Origin: Hedera helix
Taxonomy: Eukaryota; Streptophyta; Magnoliopsida; Apiales; Araliaceae
Assembly: GCA_947179155.2 (NCBI GenBank)
Contig: OX359280.1
Location: 37,350,055 to 37,414,054, forward strand
Direction: 5' to 3'
Length of the DNA: 64,000 nucleotides
Made by a program: the position numbers and the translations under genes. The notes beneath the pieces were generated by a model. It was not told where the DNA came from. It saw only the letters and a list, made by a program, of their open reading frames with translations, and searched no databases. How positions within the stretch are numbered: the stretch's first letter is position 1; every line of letters starts with the position of its first letter. Below are positions 23,831 to 36,633 of the stretch, one piece after another.

Positions 23831-24559
23831 ATTTGAAGTGTGCTTCTTGTATTTTATGGAAGAATTAAATGAGTATATATGTAAACTTTTCTTGATTGTG
23901 TAGGTTATAATGATTATATGTATATATTGAAATTGGTAAAAGGACATCTTTAGGTGCACAACATGTGCACAACACTCATCTACACCATTCAATGGTGTGG
24001 ATGAAATTGCACAATATGTTATGTACAAAAATGTTGTGCATTTATATTTTTCCTTGGTAAAAATTCAAAGTTTTTATGCAGATAACATGTGCGTATTTTC
24101 ATTACATATAGTGGTGTACTCTTTTGTCCCACAATGATAGTCATACTTAAAGCTCTTTTTATTATCATAATTTCTTTAAATGAATATTAAGATTTTCCGA
24201 TTACACACATGCATGTACATAATTTTGGCTGACAATATTAAACTTAAGATTGCCCTTTTCTTCTTGTTAGTGATCAGGTACCAGTAGTTGGAATTTTGAT
24301 TTTTATAGAAAGCTAAGAGAATGGGAATTGATTCTCTTATCCATGGGGAGAATCAATACTATTCATTTTCCATCAACAGTGAAGGGTCTTATCCTTTACG
24401 CTTAATTGGAGCTACAATCTATTTCTCATCTTTACCCAGGCTCAAATTAAAGTTTTCATCATCACAAGTCATTATTTATTACAATATATATTTCAAGCGA
24501 AATTAAACAAGATACCAATACCACCATCAAGTAGTAACCAAAATAGCAAACCCTATATG

Positions 24560-24748
24560 TATAAAGGAAGAGTGCGCAAATCAACGAATCAAATTTCTCT
24601 GATGCGGCCGGGTAGTTGAGGCTCCTACAAAAGATCAAGTATAGCCTAATTATTAATTAGCATTAAATTAAAGAAATATTATTTTATCATCATTAGCTTA
24701 ATTAAGCACATTAATCACACATGCATATAATGATGAACTAATCATGTG

Positions 24749-24782
<34 letters not shown>

Positions 24783-25926
24783 ACATAGGATTAAAATTAT
24801 TTAACGGGATCATGGTTATATAGAAATGAATCAGTTGCTCCCTATGTCAATGTTCTTGTACAGTATATAAAAATAGACAAATAAATCAACATTGTAAGGA
24901 ATAATGAGCTCAGTGATAGTGAGCCTAGTGATAAGTGTCAGAAAAGACAAGTTTCATAAATTTAATATTTCACACGGCAACGATCTCCTTTAGAACTACT
25001 AACGTAGTTTATTATGAACTTTTACGGAATTCGTGATTTGTGAGGTTTTACTTACACTCAATGGTGGCCGGACCCATTTCACACTCTATTCTACGGTCAT
25101 AAAAAATAAAACAAATTGAGAAATTAAAGTAAAACCTTAAAGAGATATATATCTCTGATTCGGACATTTTGTTGCGAATGGAATTCACATGTTGGTGGAT
25201 GTTAAGGTAGGATCGTTTGTGGCTGTTTGGATGGAACTGTAAGGTAGTGCACCGCTAGAATTACTGTTGAAAGTCTGCATAAGTAATGTAGTATATATAT
25301 TCTCAATTATCACTACATATTAGCTGATCATAAATATGATATTTTTCCATACTTATCAACCCAAAACGAAAAAAGAAATGCATAGGGTTTTCATTAGTGA
25401 TGAATTAGTCACCTGAGTGTTTGATTTATGATATTCATGCATGTTCAACTCTCAGAAGTATCACATAATTAATTTGAATATATATATAGAGAAAAGAAAA
25501 TGCATCAAATTTAGGAGCATAAAGGCATGTAATACTAACTGTTGTAGCACCAGACTTTTGATGATCCTCATAGGCGCCAAGCGAGACCGATATTCCCTGA
25601 CGGGTACCTTTAAAACCCGCAACGTAGCGATCATACTGAGTTTGCTGATGTTCCCATATACTATACGCCGGAACTGATTGTGACGGATGTGACTTCGGGC
25701 GTGAATCTTGAAAATTCACTTGGGGCCGTGATATTTGGGGAATAGGTTGCACTTGGGGCCGTGAGCCAAGTGGTAGTGATGTTCGTGCTGGTGGTGCTGT
25801 TGGTCGTGATGTTACCGGACCGTAGCTGTTGATGCTCTTGCATACCGGACACTGAACGATTTGTGTGTTAAGGGGCACCTCCAGTTCTGCCTTGCACAAA
25901 TTGCATTTCTTTCTTCTAGTTGACAT
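24560..25926 (-). pseudogene. Metacaspase-like gene lacking p20, copy B (broken)
   Basis: Exon 1 (25926-25540, 129 codons) has the zinc finger (CNLCKAEL ... CPVCKSI), a short Pro-rich linker without the 23-residue repeats, YSIWEHQQTQYDRYVAGF, and the same GISVSLGAYEDHQKSGATT end and GTTAGT donor as copy A. The GFKGTRQG piece keeps the metacaspase KGT.G motif better than copy A. Exon 2 (from 25274) still reads SNSSGALPYSSIQTAT, but a deletion shifts the frame to a stop after TLTSTNM, and its GT donor has become AG. The last exon (24624) has EPQL but a 5-bp insertion relative to copy A. The p20 region is missing here too, so that loss predates the duplication. Confidence 0.78.
24751..24782. repeat. 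(TC)n microsatellite
   Basis: About 16 TC units, expanded relative to the short run in copy A. Confidence 0.9.
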
Positions 25927-26654
25927 CTCTCTGAATGCCAAGATAATTAAGAGGGTGCAAGAAAAGTGGAGTAAAAGAGTTGGTTGAATGTTTTTGTGAG
26001 GCTTATGTTTGTTCTTTGAGCAATTTATATAGATAAATTATTACTTACTAGTACTGGACAACACTAGTTGATTTAAGAATTAAGAGAATTTTCCTTTTAG
26101 ATATATCACAATATATTGCTTTATTCCATAAACAGATGAGCCAAATTGCACAGGAAGAACCAGATTCACTCTTTGAAAACTCCTTTCGGTTGAGAGAAAG
26201 GTTAACTTCTTTTCTATCGAGTGGATAGAACTTTTTGACTCGTAATAGAGCTCAGCTCCTATTGAGACCAGATTCATGTTTATCAAGATATTTGTTCGTT
26301 AGACAAGGCATTTCTGTTTCTGTATGCTCCACTGAAGTTTTTGGTGTACACAAGGCAGGCATTTCTGTATACTCCACTGGAGTTTTTAGGGTACACGTGC
26401 TCTGTCGCTTGCCGATTCGCTTTGCACAAGTGAATCATTTTTTAAGGAACAGAATAAGAGCTAAACAAACCAAAAAGTAGCATTTTTTTTGTCATTTCAT
26501 CCTTAAAACAAACTGGTTGTGATTTGTGATCAAATAAGTGAATCATTTCATACGATTTTTTTTTTTTTACTGCCAGGTAAGGAATTGCTATTTTTTCAAC
26601 CAAACTTGATAATAGCAATAGCAATGACATAACCTAAACATCTTTAATAATATA

Positions 26655-27795
26655 TATATTGTGAGCCCATTAATAAAATTAGGGTTCACATTGAATGAAC
26701 TAAAATAAAAATAATAAGTAACGAACAAACGGACAACGAACAAACGAACGAAGGCCGAAAAAGATAGAAAAAGATTAGGGATTGGACCCCCTAGGGTTCG
26801 GCCCCCCTAGGGTCCGTTTGATGTTTTGTTTCCCGAATTTCATCCCAGACAAGTTTTAAGTGGTGCAATGAATAAATAATGAATCCAAAATTGAGAAGAC
26901 TTGTAAAGACTTAAAAGAGGTCTTTCAAAACTTATATATGACAAGATAAATTTTTCATAGAAACAAGAATAAAGAGAAACAGAAAAAAAAAAACGAGTAA
27001 GAAAGCATGAAACGAACAAAACGCATTAGAATGGGAGCGGGTCCCTAAGGTTCGCCCCCTAGGGTAGACGCCTTTTAGGTGGTCTTTTCCCGTTCTGTTA
27101 TGCGTTTTCTTTGATTTTTTTTAATAATAAAATTGATTTATGCGATCTTTCTGGACTTAATATTATACAACTTTAAAAGTACAATTTAAGAGGTGTTGTC
27201 ATGAGTACTGAGGCAGAAGGCTCATAAGAATAACTTGTATTGGGAATCGGTTGAGAGATTGGATTGGTGGCTTGAAGAACTGAATGATTTAGACATTACC
27301 GGGATAACAATGAGTATTTTAGGGATTTCTTTGTCATTAAGGGTATTTATGAAATTTTTCCTTTTGATATGTGTCTGACACATGACCTAGACTTTATAAA
27401 TACCCCTTCACTTGACAAGTGAAGGGACTTTTGGAACTTTGGGAGAATCTTTGCTACCTAAAAGCTTTCTCTCTCTCTCTCTCTCTCTCTCTTTTAAAAC
27501 CAAGAAGTTAGAAGGAATTGTGGGACTTGTGATCAACTATGAATCTAATGAACAAAAGTGTTAGTGTTGCCTATCTTGAATTCACTCGAAACACTTATCA
27601 CCACTCTCGGACACCAGCGATTACGCCGTGATTCCGAGAGTTCTGTCACGTGTTACTCTGGTAGTTGCTCACCGGTTCTTCTCTCCTCTCTAATCTTTCG
27701 ACCGATTCCATACCCTTTGTAAATTTCTCGCCTCCATCATTAATACGAACTCTAACCTAAGCAAGGTACGTAATTTTCATGTCTATATATATGTG
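26655..27795. other. Insert found only in copy B
   Basis: About 1.1 kb interrupts the A/B homology between a TA tract and GGCCAATGCCAAACC. It has CCTAGGG-centred palindromes (GGACCCCCTAGGG and CCCCTAGGGTCC near 26785-26818), a second similar cassette with an AAACGCAT...ATGCGTTT stem (about 27016-27110), a (CT)n run (27467-27494) and a TG run near 27800. No coding frame and no clear element ends were seen. The last 200 bp resemble a plant leader exon ending in a GTACGT donor. Confidence 0.45.
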
Positions 27796-28390
27796 TTTCT
27801 GTATGTGTGTGTGTGTGTGGCCAATGCCAAACCATTGGTTGTCATTGTTCTACACTTCAAAGTTTATCATTAAAAGTTGAATATAAAACAATTTACCATA
27901 CAAAAACTAATACAGGTAAAATTAGGACTAAGATATAATCAGCTAGATAATCTATCTCCAGAAGGAATTGAACCACTATAATTTCCCCGTAGATTTTAAC
28001 AGCTTAAACTCATATTGACATCGGTATCTCTCATCAACCACTCTACTGCAAAATATTAAAGAGTAGAAAGATCTTAGTATCAAAATTAATATAGTCATTC
28101 CAGAAGGTTGCAAATTATCACTTAACTATATATTATAACCCATGAAAATTGCTACTTCATATGGCTAGGCAGGGGCTTAGTGTTCTAGCTTGCGTATTCC
28201 ACGGTTATATGTAAATTCGTAATCAATATCTTAACATGGTCTTTTAGAAAGTTGGCAAATTAATTATCACCTAATCACATTGGCCTTCCTTATTATGGAA
28301 AGGCAATGGCTTAGTTTTCTATGTTTCTAATGTACTCTCACCTTAATATTAATGTGATATAGCACAAAAATAATAGGTTATTCAATTCTA

Positions 28391-28725
28391 TGTTAGAATT
28401 TAAGATCGAATAATAATACAATTACATTGAATATTAGATTAATAACAAAAAAGTAAGAATATACGATATATATAGGTTCATCAATTTCGCTAGTCTTGTT
28501 TGTCTGATATATGCATTTATTAGATGTCTCACGTGGTCTACAATGATTCACACACCAAATACTTGTTTTTATATTAACTAGAAAATCCTAACTGCTATAA
28601 CACGAACTTAAGCCTAATACATTAATAAACCAAAAGCTGGATTACTAATTTAATCCCCAAGCCCAATTACACCTTTCAATAGTGGCCATTAGTCGAACTC
28701 GCAGAAGTATGAATCAATTCTAACA
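28391..28725. mobile_element. Small solo LTR (335 bp), with empty site in copy A
   Basis: It has TGTTAGAATT ... AATTCTAACA ends and a perfect 5-bp duplication TTCTA (28386-28390, 28726-28730). Copy A reads GGTTATTCTAGAAGTAAAG at the same place. The ends suit a Ty1-type or TRIM LTR. Confidence 0.88.
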
Positions 28726-28865
28726 TTCTAGAAGTAAAAAAAGTACTTTGCATTTTTAGAATAAACAGCCTTGATCAAGCAATATAGGAAACACAGCATT
28801 GACCAAAACTGGTGATTCATGGACAAACGACTGTCAAGTCCAGAGATTTTATCTTCGCAGGTTTG

Positions 28866-30059
28866 ATCAGTAAAACCAACTTCATTTTTGTTTTAACATG
28901 GTTGTTTCTACATATAACCTCTAACTCACTGTTACCACAATTTCCCACTTCATCAAACTTGGATGATCTGAAGTACTAGCTAGTACAAACAGCATTGACA
29001 TTATTCTGAATATCGAAAATACATCCATCCAATCTTCATTACTTTCTCATCTGTATTCATATTCTCGCTATCATGCTGCTTGAATTCTGGACCCACTGCT
29101 GCATCAGCCATGCAATTTTCCATTTCACTGAGATGAGAATCCAAGATTGGCTCATGGCCGGTCAAAAGGGGCAGCAGAAATCTCTTCCATGTTCGGGTTG
29201 TCAAGAGAAAACCTTGTGACAGAGCTGACATCCATACTTTCCATCTTTAATTATCACACCATCCCCAATGGATATGTACTGAGTGTGTATACCTCCTTGC
29301 AGTATTCTTCAAAAGTCTTCTTGCATTTTCAACAGTCAAACTATCCCGTACTTGAACCTTTCGAAGATTTCCAATCCGCAGCAAGCTAACTTCTTTGTCA
29401 ATAGCATCAGATATAGATGAACTGCATGGCATTCTCCTTGTCAAATAAACCTGCATGCTGTTGCATATCTAATAAGTCCAATTCCACAAATTCAAACAAG
29501 ACAGTTGCTGGACATAACGTTTTCTCAATTCAACTTGGGATTGCTAATTAAAAAACGTGAGTAGCGATTTTGATTATTTCTTTTGCTTATAATCAATTTT
29601 TAAAAAGTAGTTTGTATTTGATAAATAAAAAGCACTTAAAATAGTAAGGAGTGAAAAATATTTGGTATAAAAAAAATATATTAATCACTTATTTCAAGTG
29701 TAAATTACTAAAAATAAATATTTTGAAAAATAAATATGCGTAACTGATGGAATTACTAAAATAGGAATATATTAATAATATACTTGGTTAAACTTGATTA
29801 TTAGATTTGACAAATAATCAGAAGATCATCAAAAGTGATTATAAGTAATTTTAAAATCAATTTACCAAACATTTTTTACTTCTTAAAAAATTGTAAATCA
29901 CTTATCATAAACTTTTATCTTCATCCATGTCTATCTCACATATCCTATTCTGTTTGAATAAATCTAAGTGCATAAATTTTGTGTACAAACTCCATTCAAA
30001 CCATTCAAAAATGGGGTTTAGTACGAAAATCCACGTCAACCCTAATTTTTAATAGTGTA
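28866..30059. other. Spacer with short unassigned frames
   Basis: Minus-strand open pieces at 29456-29247 (with SLLRIGNLRKVQVRDSL) and 29231-29001 look more gene-like than the AT-rich sequence after 29530. They switch frame, lack clear splice sites and match no family I can name. This may be a degraded exon cluster. Confidence 0.3.
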
Positions 30060-30603
30060 TGTTGGAATAAGATTGTTTGGGTTGACCCATATTATTTTAT
30101 TGGGTTGACCCTTATTATTACATTGGGTTGGGTTGTAATTGAGTGTGTTAATTCTTATTCGGCCTGATATATTTAAGTATTGGACTCCTTATTTTAAGGA
30201 ATGGGCTGCTTGGAAGAGGAAAAGTCTGCTTGGAAGAGGAAGAGTCTGCTTGTATGGAAAACGTCTGTTTGAAGAGGGGACATTTATTTGGTTGATTAAT
30301 GTTTGTAATTATAGGCGGTTGCATGGACATATAAAAGGATAACAACAGAAAAGATCAATTACTGACTATTCACATACAGAACCAATTATTTTCAGCATAC
30401 AAGCTCTCTATTATCAGAGAATTCTGTAAACACCAGTACTATTTTAGTGAATTCCTCTCTTTCCCCGTGATTTTTTCCCAATTGGGTTTCCACGTAAATC
30501 TCTTGTGTTCTTACAGCAATTTCTTTGAATTATTTGTGTTTGACGTTTAATTTCGCTCGTTATTTTGTGATTTAAACGGGTGTTATAAAATTTGGCGTTA
30601 ACA
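30060..30603 (+). repeat. 5' LTR of the Tat element
   Basis: It runs from TGTTGGAATAAG to TTTGGCGTTAACA. It lacks the GCCCGGG-containing piece present at the start of the 3' LTR. Confidence 0.93.
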
Positions 30604-30622
30604 TTGGCGCTAGAAGGAGGAC
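30604..30622 (+). promoter_or_regulatory. Primer-binding site of the Tat element
   Basis: TTGGCGCTAGAAGGAGGAC directly follows the LTR. Its position fits a tRNA primer site, but it is not the tRNA-Met type and I do not assign the tRNA. Confidence 0.6.
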
Positions 30623-30675
30623 CCGGTTCTGTTTGGAAAATCACAACTGGAGTAAGGAGCAGGCTCAGTCGGATC

Positions 30676-32714
30676 ATGGAGTACAAGGGTGATTGTGTGG
30701 AACAGACAGGTTCATCAACACCTACAGAGAGAGGTTCGGTCAAGGATAGATTGGGTCCTTCCATTCAAAAGGGAGGATCGGGGGCGACACACTCTGATTC
30801 AATTCATCGACGGTTGTTCCCCTCTGCTTCTCCCAGTTTGGCACAGGACAGGGAAACCGTCTGTCAAGTTTCTGTTCGGGAGTATACGATCAGAAGAGGA
30901 GATCCCCTTGATCAAAGGGAGTCTATCAAGAGATAACGAATTCAGGCAGCAGAGGAGGCTTTATTATCTCTTCAACATCAGCAAGATGAGTGAGATGTTC
31001 TACTGGCAGAGCTGAGAAGGGATGAGGAGCTTCAGAACACAGTACAAGGATCAGGAGTACAGACACCCCAGAGTAGGGGGGTCGGGGACGGGTGAATGAC
31101 CCACCCACGTCACAATTGCCATATGAAGTCGGGAGTAGCTATGGCCCACCAAAATCACAATCGGGGCGAGTAGGTAGGGGGGCCAACTTCCCCTCGGGAT
31201 AGGGGGTCGACTTATTCAGACCGGCGGAGACGTTCACCATCCCCACAAGGGCGACATGCCCGAAGTCTGAGTCCGGGGAGAATTTTTAGGTATGAGCATG
31301 AGGATCATGAAGCTCGGAGTCTGAGGAGAGTTTCAGGGTATAAACCTGACGATCGGGAAGCTCGGAGTCCGAGGAGAGGTTCAGGGTATCTGCCTGAAGA
31401 TCGGGAAGCTCGAAGTCCGAGGAGAAGTTCAGGGGTTGAACCTGACATTCGGAAAATTAATGACGATGATAATCCCCTCTTAAAAAAGATGGCAGAACTG
31501 GAGCGACAACTAGCTGAAGTCAAGGCAGGAGCCAAGCCCACGAACACCAATTCTCCATTCTCAGTTGCAATTAACATGGAGAAGGCTGATCCGAAGATGA
31601 AGTTGCCACCATTGGAGTCTTTTGATGGCACCGGTGATCCCTACGACCATACCAACTCCTATAAAATTGTGATTGGATATTACAACCACTCTGATGCGGG
31701 AATGTGCAAGATTTTCATAACAACATTGAAGAAGGCAGCGAAGCAGTGGATTGTATCTTTGCCATCGGGAAGTATTAATTCATGGAAGGAGCTATGCGAT
31801 AAATTTCATGACCGGTTTGGAAGTAACAAAAGGAGGGGGAAGCTGACTGCATCGCTGATGCAAATTAAATAGAAGGGAGATGAGACTCTTAACCAGTACG
31901 TACAAAGGTCCAGGGAGGCAGCAGGGGCAGTAGTTAACCTGGATATAACTCAGGCGTTGGGTTTCTTTACTACGGGGTTGGACATTGGCAGGTTAAAGAA
32001 GTTAATGAAGGATATCATGTTCAAACCATCGAGGGATTTGGCCGATGCTTATGAGCGAGCAGAGAATTTCATTGCGATTAAAGAAGCCATGACTACTTTG
32101 TCAAAGAACCAGAAGGGATCCGATCAGTACAAATCTAAGAAAGGGAAGTCAGACGTGATGGATAAGCTGGGCCCAAGGGGAAATAATCAGGCAAACAGAC
32201 CGTCCGTCCAACCTAGGTTTGGACAGAAGACATACACTCCCCTGAACGCTGATCGGGTGCAGGTATTGAATGAAATCAGAGGCACACAATTTTTTGAACC
32301 ACCCCGAACAAAGAAGGGTTATCAGGGATTCTTGAATCAGTTTTGTAAGTACCATCAGTTGAGAGGACATGATGCGGAAGTGTGTCACGAACTGAAAGAG
32401 CTAAATGAGAAGAATGTGCAGAACGGGCGACTATTACACTTTGTCGCTAGGCGAACAGTCCCACAGGGGGAACGACCAGTCCCACAGGCTTGTGCGAATC
32501 AGCCGAGGTGAGTTATTGATGTCATCAGTGGGGGTTTACCTATAAAATCATCGAAAAAGCGCAGAAGAACCATTTCGGATATGGTAATAGCGGTAGCAGA
32601 ACAGCCGACTAAACCAGAAAGACTCTATCCGGGGACGATCATCTCGTTTTCTGATGAAGACTATCCAGTTGACTCAGTAGAACCACATGAAGGGGCATTG
32701 GTGATAACTGCTTA
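30676..32714 (+). pseudogene. Tat element gag, with multiple stops
   Basis: It holds an Arg/Ser-rich leader with about three and a half 16-residue repeats (SPRRGSGYLPEDREAR type, 31270-31445). The capsid-like core follows, with MEKADPKMKLPPLESFDGTG and later the GFFTTGL and DLADAYERAENF blocks, and then a CxxxH-type remnant (CKYHQLRGHDAEVCHEL). Stops occur in the leader (near 30934, 31000 and 31090), at 31870 and at 32509, so gag is not translatable as one product. Confidence 0.85.
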
Positions 32715-32715
32715 A

Positions 32716-35700
32716 GTCGGGCCCGTAGATATGAAGAGAATAATGATCGACAACGGGTCTTCTGTTGATGTTTTATACAGTCATGCTTACCAACGCATGA
32801 ATTTGGAAGGGGTCAAGCTGGAGGTTGGACAAGAATCACCCTTATACGGGTTTGGGAATGAAGCTGTACCATTTATCGGGACAGTTGAATTACCAATTTT
32901 GTTCGGGGAGTCTTCTAAGCAAATAAAAATAAATGTCAAGTTCTTTGTGGTGCAAGTAGACTTGGCTTATAATGTCATTCTTGGAAGGACGACGTTGTCA
33001 GCACTCCAGGCAATTACCTCAATCGCTCACTTCAAGATGAAGTTCCCCACCCCAAATGGGGTCGGGGAAGTTAAGGGAGATCTGAATATTGCCAGAAGAT
33101 GTTACCGGCATACTTTAACAGCACCCGTGATCGGGGTTAGCAAGATGAGGCACACTTTGACTGTAGATGTTGAGTCTTTCACCGAGGAAGTTACTGAGCC
33201 GTTGGCTTCCCCTGCTGAAGAGACCGAAGATGTGGAGCTTGTTCCAAGAAATACCGAGAAGTTGATTAAGATAGGGGCTGGGCTGCAAGATACTTTGAAG
33301 AAAGGATTAATAGAATTACTCAGAACATATACTGATATCTTCACCTGGGCGCCCCGAGATATGCCAGGGATGGCAGAAGACGTGGCCATCCACAGGCTAT
33401 CCGTTGATCCCGAGAAGAAGCCTGTCTTCCAGAAGAGGCGGATCTTTGCTCCCGAACGACAAAAAATCATTGATGAAGAGGTGAGAAAGTTACTGGATGC
33501 GGGTATTATTGAAGAAATTGAATACCCGGAGTGGCTTGCTAACGTCGTGTTGGTCCGCAAACAGAACGGGAAGTGGAGAGTTTGCATCGACTACACGGAT
33601 TTGAATAAAGCTTGCCCGAAGGATTTCTATCATCTTCCACACATTGACCAGCTGATCGACGCCACTTCGGGGAATGCTATACTAAGCTTTTTGGATGCAT
33701 TTTCGGGATACAATCAGATTTTAATGGAGAAATAAGATATCCCGAAGACATCTTTCATTACTCATTGGGCTATTTACGCGTATAACCGAATGACATTCGG
33801 ACTCATTAATGCTGGGGCGACTTATCAGCGGATGATGAACAAAGTTTTCCGTAAACAGATCGGTCGGAATATGGAAGTATATGTAGATGATGTGATTGTT
33901 AGGAGTGCGAGGGTGAATGACCATTTGGATGACTTGAAGGAATGTTTTCGGACAGTTCGACATTATGACATGCGGCTGAATCCCACAAAATGTACCTTTG
34001 GGCTCGGTGCGGGCAAGTTTTTGGGTTACCTAGTCAGCAAGAGGGGGATAGAGGCTAATCTAGAAAAAATTAAGGCAGTTGTTGATATGAAATCTCCAAA
34101 GACTTTTAAAGATGTGCAGAGGTTGACAGGTCGGATTGCTGCTCTTCGACGATTCATGTCCCGATCAGCAGAAATGTGCTTACCGTTCTTCGATACGCTG
34201 AAAGGGCCGAAGAACGAGAAATCTTTTCATTGGACTTCGGACTATGAGGATGCGTTTCAAGGCATTAAAAGATATATGTCTTCAGCTTCGTTGCTGCAAA
34301 AGCCTTTATCCAAGGAGTTGTTTTATGTATATTTGGTTGTGAGTCCATTGGTTGTAGGTGCCGTTTTGATCCGAGAAGAGGGAGGCCGACAAAATCCGGT
34401 TTACTATGTTAGTCATGCCTTGAGAGATGCTGAAACAAGATATCCTAACTTGGAAAAGTGTGTCTACTCTTTGGTGATAGCAAGCAGAAAGCTAAGACAC
34501 TACTTCCAGGGTCGGGTAATAATTGTATATACTGATCAGCCTTTAAAGAGAATTCTCCAGAAGCCTGATGCATCGGGGAGGATGGTGGCATGGGCTGTTG
34601 AGTTAAGCCAGTTTACGATAGAATACCGTCCTCGGACGGCGATAAAGAGCCAGGCGTTAGCTGATTTTATGGTGGAATGCATGTTCTCCGAAGAAGGGTC
34701 AGTCGTTTGTTTGGGATCGGAAGTAACATTGATAGCTGGGGGGCAGTCGGACCCTTCTCATTCCTGGACCTTGAGTGTTGATGGATCATTTACAATAGAT
34801 TTAAGTGGAGCCGGAGTAATTTTGACAAGTCCTGAAGGTTTCAGGGTTCAACATGCAATCTGATTCAAATTTAAAGCAACTAATAATGAGGCAGAGTACG
34901 AAGCTATTTTGGCAGACCTAAGATTGGCTCGCAGTTTGGAGGTAAAGACCTTGCTGATCATGAGTGATTCTCAGCTGGTGATAAAACAGATTCAGGGGGA
35001 ATACGAAGCTCGGGGGACTAGAATGACGAGGTATTTGTCCGAAGTAAAGAGTGTTTTGCAGTATTTCATCTCTTATTCATTGCAGAACGTTGATCGAAGC
35101 GATAATACTGTGGTTGATGCTCTATCAAAGCTCACAACTACTCCGAACGAGTCTTTGTCGGGGTCGATATACATTGAGGAATTAATTGAGCCTAGCATAC
35201 TGAGGAAGGAGGTTAAGTGCGTGGAGAGGTCTAACTATTGGTTGACTCCTTACTTAGAGTATTTGGCTGATGGTAAATTGCCAACTGATAAAATCTTGGC
35301 AAAGAAGATAAAATATAGAAGTGCCTACTTTTGTTTAATTGACGGAGATCTGTTCCGACGAGTGTATTCGGGACCCATGGCAAAATGTCTTATTCCGTCG
35401 GAAGCTTCGTATGCCCTTCGGGAAGTGCATGAAGGTATTTGTGGGGACCATATAGGAGCCAAGTCTTTAGCATATAAACTAATTCGTCAAGGGTATTATT
35501 GGCTGAAGATGTTTTGGGAAACGAAGGAGTTTGTGCAGAAATGTCCAAAATGTCATTTGAACAGTTCTGTTGCACATCTGCCACTCGAAGAGTTATCTTC
35601 GGTACTTTCCCCCGTTCCTTTTGCAGTTTAGGGTGTTGATCTGGTGGGTCCTATGCCGAAGGCCAAAGAACAGTTTTCCTATATGATAGTGGCAATAGAC

Positions 35701-36471
35701 TATATGACCAAATGGGTAGAGGCGAAACCACTTCGGCGCATCACTAAGCAGGATTGTATTCGCTTCCTTAAAGAAAACATTGTTTTTAGATTTGGGATCC
35801 CAATGGTTCTAATATCCGATAATGTGTTGCAGTTCGTAGGAGCTGAGTTCGAAAAATTTCTTTCTGACTTGGGGATACAGCATCGGAGGGTATCGGTGGC
35901 CCATCCTCAAGCCAATGGGCAAGTTGAGGTGACGAACAGGACTTTATTGAATGGAATTAAAAGGAGATTGGATTATGCTAAGGGAAGATGGCCCGAGGAA
36001 TTACCTAGTGTTTTATGGGCGTATCAGACAACTCCCAGAACAACTACGGGGGATTCTCTTTTTCGGTTTTCATACGGGACTGAAGCTTTAATCCCGGTTG
36101 AGGTTGGCTCTCCTTCTTTTCGAAGGGTTAACTTTAATGAACTATATAATGATCGGGGACTTCGGCTTAACCTTGATTTAGTGGATGAACTTCGGGATGC
36201 TGCAATAATGAAGTTGGCTTTGTATCAACAAAAAACAGCAAGACACTATAATCGAAGGGTTAAGCAAAGGCGTTTTGAAGTTGAGGATTTGGTCCTTCGG
36301 AAAGCTGAAGCATCAACACCATTGAACACAGGTAAGTTGATGTCAAATTGGGAAGGACCGTATGAGGTTGTTGAAGTTGTGAAGCATGGGACATATCGTC
36401 TTCGGGATATGTCAAGGTCAGACTTGAAGAATTTTTGGCATACAACTAGATTGAGGATGTATTTCCAGTAG
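32716..36471 (+). pseudogene. Tat element pol: protease, RT, RNase H x2, integrase
   Basis: In order: aspartic protease with IDNGSSVDVL (about 32745); RT from about 33350, with WRVCIDYTDLNKACPKD and the catalytic YVDDVIV (about 33880); the first RNase H with VYTDQPLKRIL (about 34530); a second RNase H with LSVDGSF and NNEAEYEAILADL (about 34770-35130). The integrase has an HHCC finger (CPKCH near 35550) and a DDE core with ISDNVLQFVG and HPQANGQVEVTNRT. Stops at 32713, 33733, 34861 and 35629 break the frame. All domain motifs remain readable, so decay is moderate. Confidence 0.93.
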
Positions 36472-36633
36472 TCAGGTGGAATGTTTTACTTATTTGTACT
36501 TAGTTAGATTTTGGAAAGTCTTAGTACATATTATACGATGGCACAAAACAGTAATAAAATTCTGAATTTCATTAATAAATGATGCAATTTACATTCAAGA
36601 ATAAAAAGACAAGAAAAAGTTTGTAGTTTGGGG

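Larger units (their letters stand above)
23370..28865. other. Segmental duplication, copy B
   Basis: This pairs with 12044-16745 in the same orientation. Extra material in B: hAT MITE 23423-23830, about 400 bp at 23860-24260, the 26655-27795 insert and solo LTR 28391-28725. B lacks the hairpin MITE and the 23-residue repeats. Substitutions and indels are frequent, so the duplication is not recent. Confidence 0.85.

Noticed and set aside
29001..29456. Possible gene on the minus strand
   Set aside because: Open pieces in different frames, no splice sites joining them and no recognised family. Kept only as a spacer note.
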